Assembly: GCA_038521345.1 (NCBI GenBank)
Contig: JBCBKU010000002.1
Location: 186,001-250,000 of the forward strand
Direction of reading: 5' to 3'
Length of the DNA stretch: 64,000 nt
DNA from: JBCBKU01 sp038521345
Lineage (GTDB): Bacteria > Pseudomonadota > Alphaproteobacteria > Rhodobacterales > Rhodobacteraceae
Part shown: in pieces, positions 23,797 through 32,988 of the stretch
Numbering within the stretch: position 1 is the first letter of the stretch
How the letters are laid out: each line of letters opens with the position of its first letter
Notes under the pieces: generated by a model
Databases searched by the model: none
Told to the model about the DNA's origin: nothing
Seen by the model: the letters and a program-made list of their open reading frames with translations, nothing else
Program-made: the position numbers and the translations under genes

Positions 23797-25473
23797 ATGG
23801 CCACGACATCCATGGAGGAATTCGAAGCCCTCCTGAACGAAAGCTTCGAGATTGACACGCCCGAGGAAGGCAGCGTTGTCAAAGGCAAGGTCATCGCAAT
23901 CGAAGCGGGGCAAGCCATCATCGACGTCGGCTACAAAATGGAAGGCCGCGTCGAGCTCAAAGAATTCGCAGAACCCGGTGAAAGCCCGAAGATCGCCGTT
24001 GGCGACGAAGTCGAGGTATTTCTGGATCGGGTTGAGAATGCCCGTGGCGAAGCCGTTGTCAGCCGCGACAAGGCCCGCCGGGAAGAAGCCTGGGACCGGC
24101 TGGAAAAAGCCTATGCCGACGAGAACCGGGTGGAAGGCGCCATCTTCAGCCGGGTCAAGGGCGGCTTCACAGTGGATTTGGGCGGCGCGGTCGCGTTCCT
24201 GCCCGGGTCACAGGTCGATGTCCGTCCGGTGCGGGATGCCGGCCCACTTATGGGTCTGAAGCAGCCCTTCCAGATCCTCAAAATGGACCGCCGCCGGGGC
24301 AATATCGTTGTCTCGCGCCGCGCGATCCTCGAAGAGAGCCGCGCCGAACAGCGCGCCGAGGTCATCGGCAATCTGACCGAAGGTCAGGCGGTGGACGGTG
24401 TCGTCAAAAACATCACCGAATACGGTGCCTTCGTGGATCTGGGCGGTGTTGACGGCCTCTTGCATGTCACGGACATGGCGTGGCGCCGGGTCAACCACCC
24501 GTCGGAGATCCTGTCGATCGGCGAAACGGTCAAGGTCCAGGTCGTCAAGATCAACAAGGACACGCACCGCATCAGCCTTGGCATGAAGCAGTTGCAGGAC
24601 GATCCGTGGGATTCGGTCGAGGACAAGTTCCCGCTGGAATCGGTTCACAAAGGCCGCGTGACGAACATCACCGACTATGGTGCGTTCGTGGAACTCGAAG
24701 CGGGCGTCGAAGGTCTGGTCCACGTCTCGGAAATGAGCTGGACCAAGAAGAACGTCCACCCGGGTAAGATCGTCTCGACCAGCCAGGAAGTCGACGTGAT
24801 GGTTCTCGAGATCGACACGGCCAAACGCCGTGTGTCGCTGGGCCTCAAACAGACCATGCGCAACCCGTGGGAGGTCTTCGCCGAAGGTCATCCCGAGGGC
24901 ACGCAGGTCGAGGGCGAGGTCAAAAACATCACCGAGTTCGGGCTGTTCGTTGGTCTCGACAACGATATCGACGGTATGGTCCATCTCTCGGACATCTCGT
25001 GGGATCGCCGTGGCGAAGAAGCCATTCAGGACTTCCGGAAGGGCGACTCGGTCAAGGCCGTGGTCACCGAAGTGGATGTCGAGAAAGAGCGGATCTCGCT
25101 TTCGATCAAGGCACTCGATGACAGCTTCACCGGCGCCACGGACGGCGTCGCACGCGGGTCGATCATCACCGTTGAGGTGACGTCGATCGAAGATGGCGGC
25201 GTCGAGGTCGAGTATGAGGGCATGAAGTCCTTCATTCGTCGGTCGGATCTGAGCCGCGATCGTGCCGAACAGCGCCCTGAACGCTTCCAGGTCGGTGACA
25301 AGGTCGATGTGCGTGTGACCAACGTGGATCAAAAGACCCGCCGCCTTGGCCTGTCCATCAAGGCCCGCGAAATCGCCGAGGAGAAAGAAGCTGTGCAGCA
25401 GTACGGATCTTCGGACTCTGGTGCCTCGTTGGGCGATATTCTTGGTGCCGCTCTCAACAAAGACGACGAGTAA
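23797..25473 (+). CDS. rpsA: 30S ribosomal protein S1
   Basis: 558 aa with six S1 (OB-fold) repeats at roughly 25-95, 110-175, 195-265, 280-350, 365-440 and 450-525. Each has the KGxV...DYGAFVxL...GLVHxSEMSW pattern, most clearly NITDYGAFVELEAGVEGLVHV. It brings mRNAs to the 30S subunit, especially those with weak Shine-Dalgarno sites. A leader of about 160 bases with a hairpin precedes it, and S1 is autoregulated in enterics. Confidence 0.97.
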   Translation: MATTSMEEFEALLNESFEIDTPEEGSVVKGKVIAIEAGQAIIDVGYKMEGRVELKEFAEPGESPKIAVGDEVEVFLDRVENARGEAVVSRDKARREEAWDRLEKAYADENRVEGAIFSRVKGGFTVDLGGAVAFLPGSQVDVRPVRDAGPLMGLKQPFQILKMDRRRGNIVVSRRAILEESRAEQRAEVIGNLTEGQAVDGVVKNITEYGAFVDLGGVDGLLHVTDMAWRRVNHPSEILSIGETVKVQVVKINKDTHRISLGMKQLQDDPWDSVEDKFPLESVHKGRVTNITDYGAFVELEAGVEGLVHVSEMSWTKKNVHPGKIVSTSQEVDVMVLEIDTAKRRVSLGLKQTMRNPWEVFAEGHPEGTQVEGEVKNITEFGLFVGLDNDIDGMVHLSDISWDRRGEEAIQDFRKGDSVKAVVTEVDVEKERISLSIKALDDSFTGATDGVARGSIITVEVTSIEDGGVEVEYEGMKSFIRRSDLSRDRAEQRPERFQVGDKVDVRVTNVDQKTRRLGLSIKAREIAEEKEAVQQYGSSDSGASLGDILGAALNKDDE

Positions 25474-25479
25474 GCGTTC

Positions 25480-25509
25480 TGGTCCCGGCGCCCAGCGGTG
25501 CCGGGACCA
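25480..25509 (+). terminator. Hairpin after rpsA
   Basis: 10-bp perfect arms (25480-25489, 25500-25509) with a 10-base loop, 7 bases after the rpsA stop. No T-run; probable GC-type 3'-end hairpin. Confidence 0.5.
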
Positions 25510-25737
25510 CTGTTCCACCGGTTTTCCAGTTGATGCCGGATAGCCGAATCAGGTCCTCTAGCTGCAACGCAGCAATTCCGCGCCGGCTAATTGTTGTGCG
25601 TCTAGACCGGCTTTTCCCCCGAAAATCAGACCTTTAACTGTGAAATTCCGTGTGTGGGCGGTTCCGCGCGCGGAAGAATCCTCCTATAGTTTCCCATGGT
25701 GCCGACGTCAGTGGCACGAACGACGCAGGAGGCGCGC

Positions 25738-26019
25738 ATGATCCGGTCGGAGTTGATCCAGAAGCTTGCCGAGGAAAACCCGCACCTTTTCCAGCGTGAC
25801 GTTGAGCGTATCGTCAATACAATCTTCGAAGAGATCATTGATGCGATGGCCAAAGGCGATCGCGTGGAATTGCGCGGGTTTGGCGCATTCTCCGTAAAGA
25901 AACGTGAAGCCCGCATCGGTCGGAATCCGCGCACGGGCGAGAGCGTTTCCGTCGAGGAAAAGCATGTCCCGTTCTTCAAGACGGGCAAGCTCTTGCGTGA
26001 TCGGTTGAACGGGCGGTAA
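25738..26019 (+). CDS. ihfB: Integration host factor subunit beta
   Basis: 93 aa HU/IHF family protein. The start at 25738 has a perfect AGGAGG (25727-25732). MIRSELIQKLAEENPHL and RVELRGFGAFSVKKREAR are IHF-beta type, and the DNA-bending arm is GRNPRTGESVSV with the intercalating Pro. TATAGT at 25685-25690 may be its -10 box. With IHF-alpha it bends DNA at specific sites. It follows rpsA as in many proteobacteria. Confidence 0.95.
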   Translation: MIRSELIQKLAEENPHLFQRDVERIVNTIFEEIIDAMAKGDRVELRGFGAFSVKKREARIGRNPRTGESVSVEEKHVPFFKTGKLLRDRLNGR

Positions 26020-26027
26020 GCAGCATC

Positions 26028-26387
26028 ATGCGCTTTCTGACCTACCTTTTTCTGCTGTTTCTCGGACTTGTCCTCCTGACCCTCGCTCTTGCTAACCGTC
26101 AGGCGGTCACGCTGACGGTTCTTCCTGATGAGCTTGCCCGATTTGCCGGATGGTCGCCTTCGATCTCGCTGCCGCTGTTTGCCGTCATATTCGGCGGTAT
26201 CGTGGCAGGTGTGCTGATCGGTTTTGTCTGGGAATGGCTGCGCGAGTACAAGTTCCGCTCCGCCGCGTCGACGGAACGACGCGAGAAGGAACGGCTCGCT
26301 CGCGAAGTTCGGCGCCTGAAAGGCCCTGAGAAGGGCGAAGAGGACGAGATCCTTGCCCTCATGGGCGAAGAGCGTTCGGCCCGCTAG
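26028..26387 (+). CDS. LapA family (DUF1049) inner-membrane protein
   Basis: 119 aa. Two transmembrane segments, LTYLFLLFLGLVLLTLALAN and LPLFAVIFGGIVAGVLIGFV, are followed by a charged cytoplasmic tail with a short coiled coil (ERREKERLAREVRRLK). The LapA/YciS family takes part in lipopolysaccharide assembly control in enterics. It follows ihfB by 8 bases and precedes trpF by 3, so the three form an operon. Confidence 0.88.
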   Translation: MRFLTYLFLLFLGLVLLTLALANRQAVTLTVLPDELARFAGWSPSISLPLFAVIFGGIVAGVLIGFVWEWLREYKFRSAASTERREKERLAREVRRLKGPEKGEEDEILALMGEERSAR

Positions 26388-26390
26388 GAC

Positions 26391-27038
26391 ATGCCCGATA
26401 TTCGCGTGAAGATCTGTGGGCTTGACCGGCCTGAAACGGTTTCGGCCGCCGTGAAAAGCGGTGCCGCTTATCTTGGGTTTGTTTTCTTTCCAAAATCACC
26501 GCGGAACCTTGATGCAGAAACGGCGCGCGCGCTTGCGCTGGACGTTCCACCGGGTGTCGCGAAGGTGGCACTTGTGGTCGACCCGGGCGACGCAGAGCTG
26601 GACGCGCTGACGGCAACTGTTCCGCTCGACATGATCCAGCTGCACGGCAAGGAAAGCCCCGAACGGGTTTCCGAGGTCCGCGCGCGCACCGGTTTGCCGG
26701 TGATGAAGGCCATTGGCCTTGCGGGCCCCGACGATCTGCCCGCGCTGGATCGGTATGGGCAAGCCGCGGATCAAATCCTTGTCGACGCCAAGCCGGCCGC
26801 GGGTGCCAAGGTGCCCGGCGGAAATGGCCTGGCCTTCGATTGGACCCTTCTCGAAGGGCGGCAGTTCCCGATCCCGTGGATGCTGGCGGGGGGGTTGCAT
26901 GCAGGTAACGTGGTCGAGGCGATCCGGCGAACGGGCGCTCGTCAGGTGGATTTGTCTTCTGGCGTCGAGTCCGCGCCAGGCGTCAAGGATCCGGCGCTGA
27001 TCCGCGGTTTCTTCGACGCGGTCCGCGCCGCAGGCTAG
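26391..27038 (+). CDS. trpF: Phosphoribosylanthranilate isomerase
   Basis: 215 aa TIM barrel. VKICGLDRPETV carries the catalytic Cys, LGFVFFPKSPR follows, then LIQLHGKE-type sequence (MIQLHGKESPE), and DLSSGVESAPGVKDP carries the phosphate-binding loop and ends like TrpF. It converts phosphoribosylanthranilate to CdRP in tryptophan synthesis. Coupled to the LapA-like gene and followed by trpB. Confidence 0.95.
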   Translation: MPDIRVKICGLDRPETVSAAVKSGAAYLGFVFFPKSPRNLDAETARALALDVPPGVAKVALVVDPGDAELDALTATVPLDMIQLHGKESPERVSEVRARTGLPVMKAIGLAGPDDLPALDRYGQAADQILVDAKPAAGAKVPGGNGLAFDWTLLEGRQFPIPWMLAGGLHAGNVVEAIRRTGARQVDLSSGVESAPGVKDPALIRGFFDAVRAAG

Positions 27039-27116
27039 GCCACGCTTCCAAACGCCGCCTTGCCCTTACGCGGCGGGTTCACTACCACCGTGCCGTTGTC
27101 CGAACGGAGCTGCGCC

Positions 27117-28346
27117 ATGCCCGACGATCTTCTCAATTCCTACACGACAGGGCCGGATGAATCCGGTCGGTTCGGTCTTTTTGGCGGGCGGTTCGTGAGC
27201 GAGACGCTCATGCCGCTCATTCTGGATCTCGAAGCCGAGTACGAGAAGGCCAAGACGGATCAGAGCTTCTGGGACGAAATGCACCATCTCTGGACGCATT
27301 ACGTGGGACGCCCGTCGCCGCTCTACTTTGCCGAACGTCTGACCGAGCGCCTGGGCGGGGCCAAGGTGTACATGAAGCGTGACGAGCTGAACCACACCGG
27401 TGCACACAAGATCAACAACGTCCTTGGCCAGATTATTCTGGCGCGGCGGATGGGGAAAACCCGCATCATCGCAGAAACCGGTGCCGGTCAGCACGGTGTG
27501 GCCACAGCAACGGTTTGCGCGAAGTTCGGCTTGAAATGCGTGGTCTACATGGGCGCGCACGACGTCGAGCGTCAGGCGCCGAATGTGTTCCGCATGAAGC
27601 TTCTCGGGGCCGAGGTCGTCCCGGTCACTTCGGGTCGTGGCACGCTGAAAGACGCAATGAATGACGCTCTGCGCGACTGGGTCACCAATGTTCGCGACAC
27701 CTTCTACTGTATCGGGACCGTCGCGGGCCCACATCCCTATCCGGCGATGGTCCGGGACTTTCAGGCCATCATTGGTAAGGAAGCCAAGGAACAGATGCTG
27801 GCCGCGGAAGGCCGTCTGCCTGACACGATCATCGCAGCGATCGGCGGCGGGTCGAACGCCATGGGGCTCTTCTATCCGTTCCTCGATGACCAGGATGTCG
27901 CGATCATCGGTGTCGAAGCCGGTGGCAAGGGCGTCAACGAAAAGATGGAGCATTGCGCAAGCCTGACCGGCGGCCGGCCAGGCGTCCTGCACGGAAACCG
28001 TACATACCTTCTTCAGGACGAAGACGGTCAGATCCTTGAAGGTTTCTCGATTTCGGCGGGTCTCGACTATCCGGGGATCGGGCCGGAACATGCGTGGCTG
28101 CACGATATCGGTCGGGCCAAGTATGTCTCGATCACAGATGTCGAGGCGCTAAGTGCATTCCAGCTTTGCTGTGAGACGGAAGGGATCATTCCGGCGCTCG
28201 AGCCGTCGCACGCCCTGGCGCATGTTGTGAAGATGGCGCCCAAGCTTTCGGCCGACCACATCATCTGCATGAATATGTGTGGCCGCGGAGACAAGGACAT
28301 ATTCACCGTCGCTCGCGCGCTTGGATGGGACATGAACGGCGCCTAA
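27117..28346 (+). CDS. trpB: Tryptophan synthase beta chain
   Basis: 409 aa. The start is MPDDLLNSY at 27117, not the longer in-frame extension. The PLP Lys is in NHTGAHKINNVLGQ, the catalytic Glu region in ETGAGQHGVATA, and the phosphate loop is GGGSNAMGLF. It condenses indole with serine. Its alpha partner trpA is about 9 kb away on the other strand (37008-37799). Confidence 0.97.
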   Translation: MPDDLLNSYTTGPDESGRFGLFGGRFVSETLMPLILDLEAEYEKAKTDQSFWDEMHHLWTHYVGRPSPLYFAERLTERLGGAKVYMKRDELNHTGAHKINNVLGQIILARRMGKTRIIAETGAGQHGVATATVCAKFGLKCVVYMGAHDVERQAPNVFRMKLLGAEVVPVTSGRGTLKDAMNDALRDWVTNVRDTFYCIGTVAGPHPYPAMVRDFQAIIGKEAKEQMLAAEGRLPDTIIAAIGGGSNAMGLFYPFLDDQDVAIIGVEAGGKGVNEKMEHCASLTGGRPGVLHGNRTYLLQDEDGQILEGFSISAGLDYPGIGPEHAWLHDIGRAKYVSITDVEALSAFQLCCETEGIIPALEPSHALAHVVKMAPKLSADHIICMNMCGRGDKDIFTVARALGWDMNGA

Positions 28347-28490
28347 ACTTTGGATTAGGCGTTTGCCCCCCGGGGCTGAAAAAGCCCACTTAAACGTCCG
28401 GCAAATGGATTTGGGTCTGTGGAGATGGTCCTGAGGGGTGGCAAATGCGGCGCCCCCCTCGCCGCGCTCACTCATACAGGACCCTGACCT

Positions 28491-29108
28491 ATGACGCTTA
28501 CAAAGATCGCTGCAATCGCCACCGGTGCCATTCTGATGTCGAGCACAGCCATGGCCGACGTCACCCAGCCAGTGCTCGAGCGCCTTCAGCAAGAAGGTTA
28601 CACCCGCGTTGAGATCAACCGGGGCTTTGGCCGTGTGCGTATCGAAGCTTATGGCCCCGACCGCGAGACGGAAATCGTTCTGTCGCGCTCGACCGGTGCC
28701 ATCCTGTTCCAGGAAACCGAGTTCACCGGAGAGATGTCCGAGGTGCCAGTGACCCCGGAACTCGTTGCGGCACGTCTCGCCGAACTGCCGACGGCGGTGC
28801 AAGACATCGTTTCGTCAGAGTACACGATGGAAGAGATCCGCGCCTTTGTCTCCGAGGCGGATCCGGAGGATCTCGAGGAGATCTTCGAGGAACTGGCCGA
28901 ACTTGACGACCCCGATGACGTGGAAGACTTCATCGACGAGATCGCGGACTGGTACGACGAAGATGACGAAGACGAAGACGAAGACGAAGACGAAGACGAA
29001 GATGACGAAGACGAAGACGAAGATGACGATGACGACGATGATGACGACGACGATGATGACGACGATGATGAAGATGACGACGACGATGATGACGACGACG
29101 ATGAGTGA
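28491..29108 (+). CDS. Secreted PepSY-like protein with poly-Asp/Glu tail (paralogue 1)
   Basis: 205 aa. A signal peptide (residues 1-22, cut after STAMA) precedes a small globular domain with RVEINRGFGRVRIEAYG and ETEIVLSRSTGAIL, a beta-beta pattern like PepSY/YpeB domains. A helical acidic linker (EEIFEELAELDDPDD) follows. Residues about 156-205 are Asp and Glu only. The tail would be an extended polyanion, plausibly binding calcium or basic partners outside the cell. A paralogue follows at 29198. Function unknown. Confidence 0.75.
   Translation: MTLTKIAAIATGAILMSSTAMADVTQPVLERLQQEGYTRVEINRGFGRVRIEAYGPDRETEIVLSRSTGAILFQETEFTGEMSEVPVTPELVAARLAELPTAVQDIVSSEYTMEEIRAFVSEADPEDLEEIFEELAELDDPDDVEDFIDEIADWYDEDDEDEDEDEDEDEDDEDEDEDDDDDDDDDDDDDDDDEDDDDDDDDDDE
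28956..29105 (+). repeat. GAC/GAT/GAA codon repeat encoding an all-acidic tail
   Basis: About 50 consecutive Asp/Glu codons: first a (GAAGAC)n section, then (GATGAC/GACGAC)n. The unit is the codon, so length changes by triplet slippage would keep the frame. The mixed synonyms suggest old age or selection against pure repeats. Confidence 0.85.
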
Positions 29109-29160
29109 TGCGCTTTCGCGCGGCTTGACGCCGCAGGCGTGACCTGCCCTAACGCAAAGA

Positions 29161-29183
29161 CCCGCCCCGGCACCCGGGGCGGG
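29161..29183 (+). terminator. Strong hairpin directly before the second acidic-tail gene
   Basis: A perfect 10-bp GC stem (29161-29170 and 29174-29183) with a three-base CAC loop. It ends two bases before the GAAGG ribosome site (29185-29189) of the next gene. No T-run. It could end most transcripts of the first gene or set the ratio of the two products. Confidence 0.5.
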
Positions 29184-29197
29184 CGAAGGTGTTGAAG

Positions 29198-29707
<510 letters not shown>

Positions 29708-29745
29708 TCCGGAATTGCCGTGCTTGGCCTAGCGGACGTCTCATC

Positions 29746-30252
29746 GTGAAATCACGCCTCGTCATTGCCGTGATCTTTGGCCTTCAGGCCGCCCTCGCGA
29801 TCCTCTTTCTTTTTTCGATTTTGAACGAAGTCTTTGGCTTCACCGCGCGTCCCATCGATTGGCAGATCTTCGAGGTCATCCAGATCGGCGCCGCCCTAGG
29901 CCTCTTGATGGGTGCGTTTCTTGGCGGACTGGCAATTCGGCAAAGCTGGCAACGGGCCGAACGAGCTGAAGAGGCGCTGCGCGTTGCCTCGGGGGCCTTT
30001 AGCGAACTGCTCGAAGACCGTTTCGTAGAATGGGGTCTGACCCCGGCCGAGCGCGACGTGGCACTGTTCGCGATCAAGGGGTTGTCGACCGCCGAAATCG
30101 CAGGTTTGCGTGCGACTTCCGAAGGCACCATCAAGGCGCAGACAAGCGCGATCTACCGCAAGGCAGGCGTATCAGGACGACCGCAGCTTTTGTCCTTGTT
30201 CGTGGAGGACCTTATGGATGCACCACTCGGAGGGCGCGAAATCCCGGAATAG
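29746..30252 (+). CDS. Membrane-anchored LuxR-type HTH regulator
   Basis: 168 aa, GTG start at 29746. Two N-terminal transmembrane helices (VIAVIFGLQAALAILFLFSI and about residues 45-65) are followed by a short charged segment (SWQRAERAEEALRVASGAF), then a LuxR/GerE HTH: LTPAERDVALFAIKGLSTAEIAGL with SEGTIKAQTSAIYRKAGV as recognition helix. The DNA-binding end faces the cytoplasm. It lies 38 bases after the acidic-tail tandem, so it may sense their presence or control them. No ligand domain is seen. Confidence 0.82.
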   Translation: MKSRLVIAVIFGLQAALAILFLFSILNEVFGFTARPIDWQIFEVIQIGAALGLLMGAFLGGLAIRQSWQRAERAEEALRVASGAFSELLEDRFVEWGLTPAERDVALFAIKGLSTAEIAGLRATSEGTIKAQTSAIYRKAGVSGRPQLLSLFVEDLMDAPLGGREIPE

Positions 30253-30258
30253 GGAAGG

Positions 30259-30630
30259 TCACTCTGTAGCGTGTTCCTCGAGCACGTCTTTCGGAACGAT
30301 ATCGAGTGCCCGCAAGTGCGTCGCCGCAAGGTGGACATGGGGCGCGCATCCTTCGTTGTGGGCCTGAAGAAACCGAGACGCGCAAAGGCACCAGCTGTCG
30401 CCGGGCTTCAGCCCCGGAAACCGGAACTCGGGCCGGGGCGTGGACAGGTCGTTGCCCACATACTTTGAGTAGGCGAGGAATTCGGCCGTCATCACCGCGC
30501 AGACCGTATGGCTGCCGCGATCCTCGGCACATGTGTTACACGCTCCGTCCCGGAAAAAACCGGTCAGGGGGTCGCGCGAGCACGGGACCAGGGGGTTGCC
30601 GTCAACGTTGAGTTCCGGATCCTTTTCCAT
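30259..30630 (-). CDS. DUF2237 family protein
   Basis: 123 aa. The start chosen is MEKDPELNVDGNPLVPCS (ATG at 30630). PLTGFFRDGACNT, then DRGSHTVCAVMTAEFL and GDSWCLCASRFLQAH are the conserved DUF2237 blocks, with several Cys and His that could bind metal. No function is known for the family. It lies downstream of pth on the minus strand with a 45-base gap. Confidence 0.85.
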   Translation of the reverse strand: MEKDPELNVDGNPLVPCSRDPLTGFFRDGACNTCAEDRGSHTVCAVMTAEFLAYSKYVGNDLSTPRPEFRFPGLKPGDSWCLCASRFLQAHNEGCAPHVHLAATHLRALDIVPKDVLEEHATE

Positions 30631-30675
30631 GACCCAAGGCTTAGTCCATTGGGGCCGGCTGACAACCGGCAAAGC

Positions 30676-31371
30676 TCACCCGGACCGAAACTTGTCAGCG
30701 AGCCGTTGGAGGGCGCTGCGGGTGTCCTTTTCCGGCTTGGACGTGGACGTTTCTTGCGGTGCCGGTCCGACTTCTGCTTCGCGGTCGGACTTCGAGCTGC
30801 GAGGTGGGGCGGTTCGAAGTGCGACAGCATTCTGGAAGCGCCCCGTGTCTCCACGCGCAAGATCGCCAGCCCCGTCCGAGATTCCTGCGAGCATTGCCTC
30901 AAGCCACGGCTGATCGGCCTTGGCAAAGTCGTGCAGAACATATCCCGGGACACGGTCCTTGTGCCCTGGATGGCCAACACCCATGCGCACACGCTGATAC
31001 GCCTCGCCGATATGCGCGTGAACCGAGCGCAAACCATTGTGGCCAGCATGGCCGCCACCGGTCTTCACACGCAACTTGCCCGGAGCTAGGTCGATCTCGT
31101 CATGGAACACCGTAACGTCCGCAGGCTTCAGCTTGTAGAACCGCATGGCCTCGCCCACGGATTGACCGGAATTGTTCATGAAAGTTTCGGGCTTCAGAAG
31201 CACAACCTTCACATCCCCGATCGTTCCATCGGCGATCCTGCCCTGAAATTTGGTTCGCCATGCCGCAAAGGATGCATCCTCTGCTATTCGGTCCACGGCC
31301 ATGAAGCCGATATTGTGCCGGTGCCCGGCATATTTCGGGCCGGGATTGCCCAGTCCCACGAAAAGGCGCAT
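30676..31371 (-). CDS. pth: Peptidyl-tRNA hydrolase
   Basis: 231 aa. VGLGNPGPKYAGHRHNIGFMAVD carries the catalytic His region (HRHNIGF), then KPETFMNNSG and FHDEIDLAPGKLRVKTGGGHAGHNGLRS with the catalytic Asp and Asn. It recycles peptidyl-tRNA. After about residue 185 there is a Lys/Arg/Glu/Ser-rich tail not needed by the family. Pth and rplY are normally neighbours; here an FkbM gene on the other strand separates them. Confidence 0.95.
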   Translation of the reverse strand: MRLFVGLGNPGPKYAGHRHNIGFMAVDRIAEDASFAAWRTKFQGRIADGTIGDVKVVLLKPETFMNNSGQSVGEAMRFYKLKPADVTVFHDEIDLAPGKLRVKTGGGHAGHNGLRSVHAHIGEAYQRVRMGVGHPGHKDRVPGYVLHDFAKADQPWLEAMLAGISDGAGDLARGDTGRFQNAVALRTAPPRSSKSDREAEVGPAPQETSTSKPEKDTRSALQRLADKFRSG

Positions 31372-31401
31372 TGCCTGACCCTCCGCAATGGGCATTGATG
31401 G

Positions 31402-32151
31402 ATGCGGTTTTGTGATGCCCTGAATTGTCAACGATTTCCAGAGGAGGTGACGCTGTCGGACGACTTGCCAGACGACCAGACGCTGTATCAGATTGACGGC
31501 GTTGACTTGGTTGTGCCCCGGGCCATGGTCACGCCTCCGTTGGCGGAGGTTCTCTCGACAGGCCGATACGAGCATCTTGAGGCGCGCGCGATGTCCAAGT
31601 CGCTCCGCCGGGAAGACCGCGTGCTGGAAATCGGGGCTGGCGTTGGGTTTCTTGCCATTCTTGCGGCGCGAATTGTCGGGCAGGGGGCGGTCACGGCGGT
31701 CGAGGCCAATCCGGACCTCGTCCCTGTGCTTCACGGGAACCTGACGCGAAACGGCGTTGGCGGCGCGCGGGTTGTCCACGGCGCCGTGTCGCCACCCGGA
31801 AGTCCCGAGACCATCGCCTTTTTTGCTAGGCGGGCATTCTGGGCGGGCTCGACCGATGAAAGAGGGAAGGGCGGCGAGACCAAGATAGACGTGCCAGCGT
31901 GGACATTGGCCGACCTCTTGGATGTTTCAGAGGCCACGTTTCTTGTGATGGACATCGAGGGGGCGGAGGAACACTTGTTTGATGCGCCGCTGCCGGAGCA
32001 TTTGCGCCGGATCATCGTCGAGCTTCATCCCAACCGGTATGGATCGGCTGGGGTCGCGCGCGTGTTCCAAGGTGCGCTCGGATCCGGGTTTGCCTATGCG
32101 CCGGACGGGTCCCGCGGCAAGGTTGTGGTGTTCGAACGCGTGGACCCATGA
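31402..32151 (+). CDS. FkbM family methyltransferase
   Basis: 249 aa. The SAM-binding motif is VLEIGAGVGFLAILAARI with VEANPDLVPVL, then FLVMDIEGAEEHLF (FkbM D-IEG-E motif) and RRIIVELHP. The start at 31402 lacks a good ribosome site; a shorter start near 31447-31467 is possible because GAGGAGG lies at 31441-31447. FkbM enzymes O-methylate sugars or small molecules. It ends in a strong terminator at 32151-32188. Confidence 0.85.
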   Translation: MRFCDALNCQRFPEEVTLSDDLPDDQTLYQIDGVDLVVPRAMVTPPLAEVLSTGRYEHLEARAMSKSLRREDRVLEIGAGVGFLAILAARIVGQGAVTAVEANPDLVPVLHGNLTRNGVGGARVVHGAVSPPGSPETIAFFARRAFWAGSTDERGKGGETKIDVPAWTLADLLDVSEATFLVMDIEGAEEHLFDAPLPEHLRRIIVELHPNRYGSAGVARVFQGALGSGFAYAPDGSRGKVVVFERVDP

Positions 32152-32188
32152 AAATGGCCCCGGGACGACAGCATCCCGGGGCCATTTT
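32151..32188. terminator. Strong bidirectional terminator
   Basis: 15-bp perfect stem (32151-32165 and 32174-32188) with an eight-base loop. T/A runs on both sides let it work for the FkbM gene on the plus strand and rplY on the minus strand. The FkbM stop codon lies at its edge. Confidence 0.9.
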
Positions 32189-32205
32189 TCAATTCAGCCG
32201 TGCGC

Positions 32206-32841
32206 TTAGCTTTCTGCGGCTTCCGCGCCTTCTTCGCTCTCGCTCTCTTCGGCATTGTCGGCCGAACGCAAGCCGGACGGGGCAGAGATGTTCGCGATCA
32301 CGAAGTCCCGGTCGATCGTGGGGCGTGCACCTGCCGGTAGCGTGACCGACGAGATTGTGACGGTGTCGCCCACCTGAAGGCCCGACACATCAACCGAGAT
32401 GCTTTCAGGAATATCGCCGGCGGTCACAATCAACTCGACCTCGGGGCGGACAACGGTCAGAACGCCGCCTTTCTTGATCCCGGGCGAAGTGTCTTCACCT
32501 TCGAAGGCAACCGGGATGAAGAGGTTGATCTTGGACGTCCGCTTGAGACGCATGAAGTCCACATGCGTCGGCAGGTCCTTGACAACGTCGCGCTGGACGC
32601 TGCGGCAAATGACCCGCACGTCGTCCTGGCCCGGTACTTTCATGTTGAACAGGGTCGACATAAAACGTCCGGCGCGAAGGCGCGTCAAAAACGTATTGAA
32701 GGGGAGTTCGATTGGCAACGGATCGGATCCGCCGCCGTAAATGATGCCTGGTACGTTCCCGTCCCTGCGGGATTGACGAGCGGCCCCCTTGCCTGTCCCC
32801 GTCCGTACCGTGGCGTGAAGATCTGGGATCTCACCAGCCAT
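32206..32841 (-). CDS. rplY: 50S ribosomal protein L25 (Ctc-type, long form)
   Basis: 211 aa. The N-terminal RTGTGKGAARQSRRDGNVPGIIYGG is the L25 5S-rRNA-binding start, and KDLPTHVDFMRL is conserved. The second, beta-rich TL5/CTC domain covers about 100-190, and the C-terminal tail is Glu/Ser-rich (EESESEEGAEAAES). It binds 5S rRNA. Convergent with the FkbM gene through the shared terminator. Confidence 0.95.
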   Translation of the reverse strand: MAGEIPDLHATVRTGTGKGAARQSRRDGNVPGIIYGGGSDPLPIELPFNTFLTRLRAGRFMSTLFNMKVPGQDDVRVICRSVQRDVVKDLPTHVDFMRLKRTSKINLFIPVAFEGEDTSPGIKKGGVLTVVRPEVELIVTAGDIPESISVDVSGLQVGDTVTISSVTLPAGARPTIDRDFVIANISAPSGLRSADNAEESESEEGAEAAES

Positions 32842-32988
32842 GGTTGGTCTCCGTCGAGTTATGTGTTGGCCGCCTCCAAGGGTGTCGGCCCGGAAGCCGA
32901 TCAGTTAGCGGGGATCCCGGAGCTTGAAAACCCCTGAATCTGCGCAAACGCGCTTGAGCGTGCCGGTCGAAGCTGCCAATCGCGTCGC

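Noticed and set aside
24208..25518. 436-aa minus-strand open frame
   Set aside because: Antisense to rpsA; repeated Asp/Leu/His patterns mirror the S1 repeats.
28361..28385. Terminator after trpB (GCCCCCCGGGGC)
   Set aside because: The stem would leave a loop of only two bases and there is no T-run.
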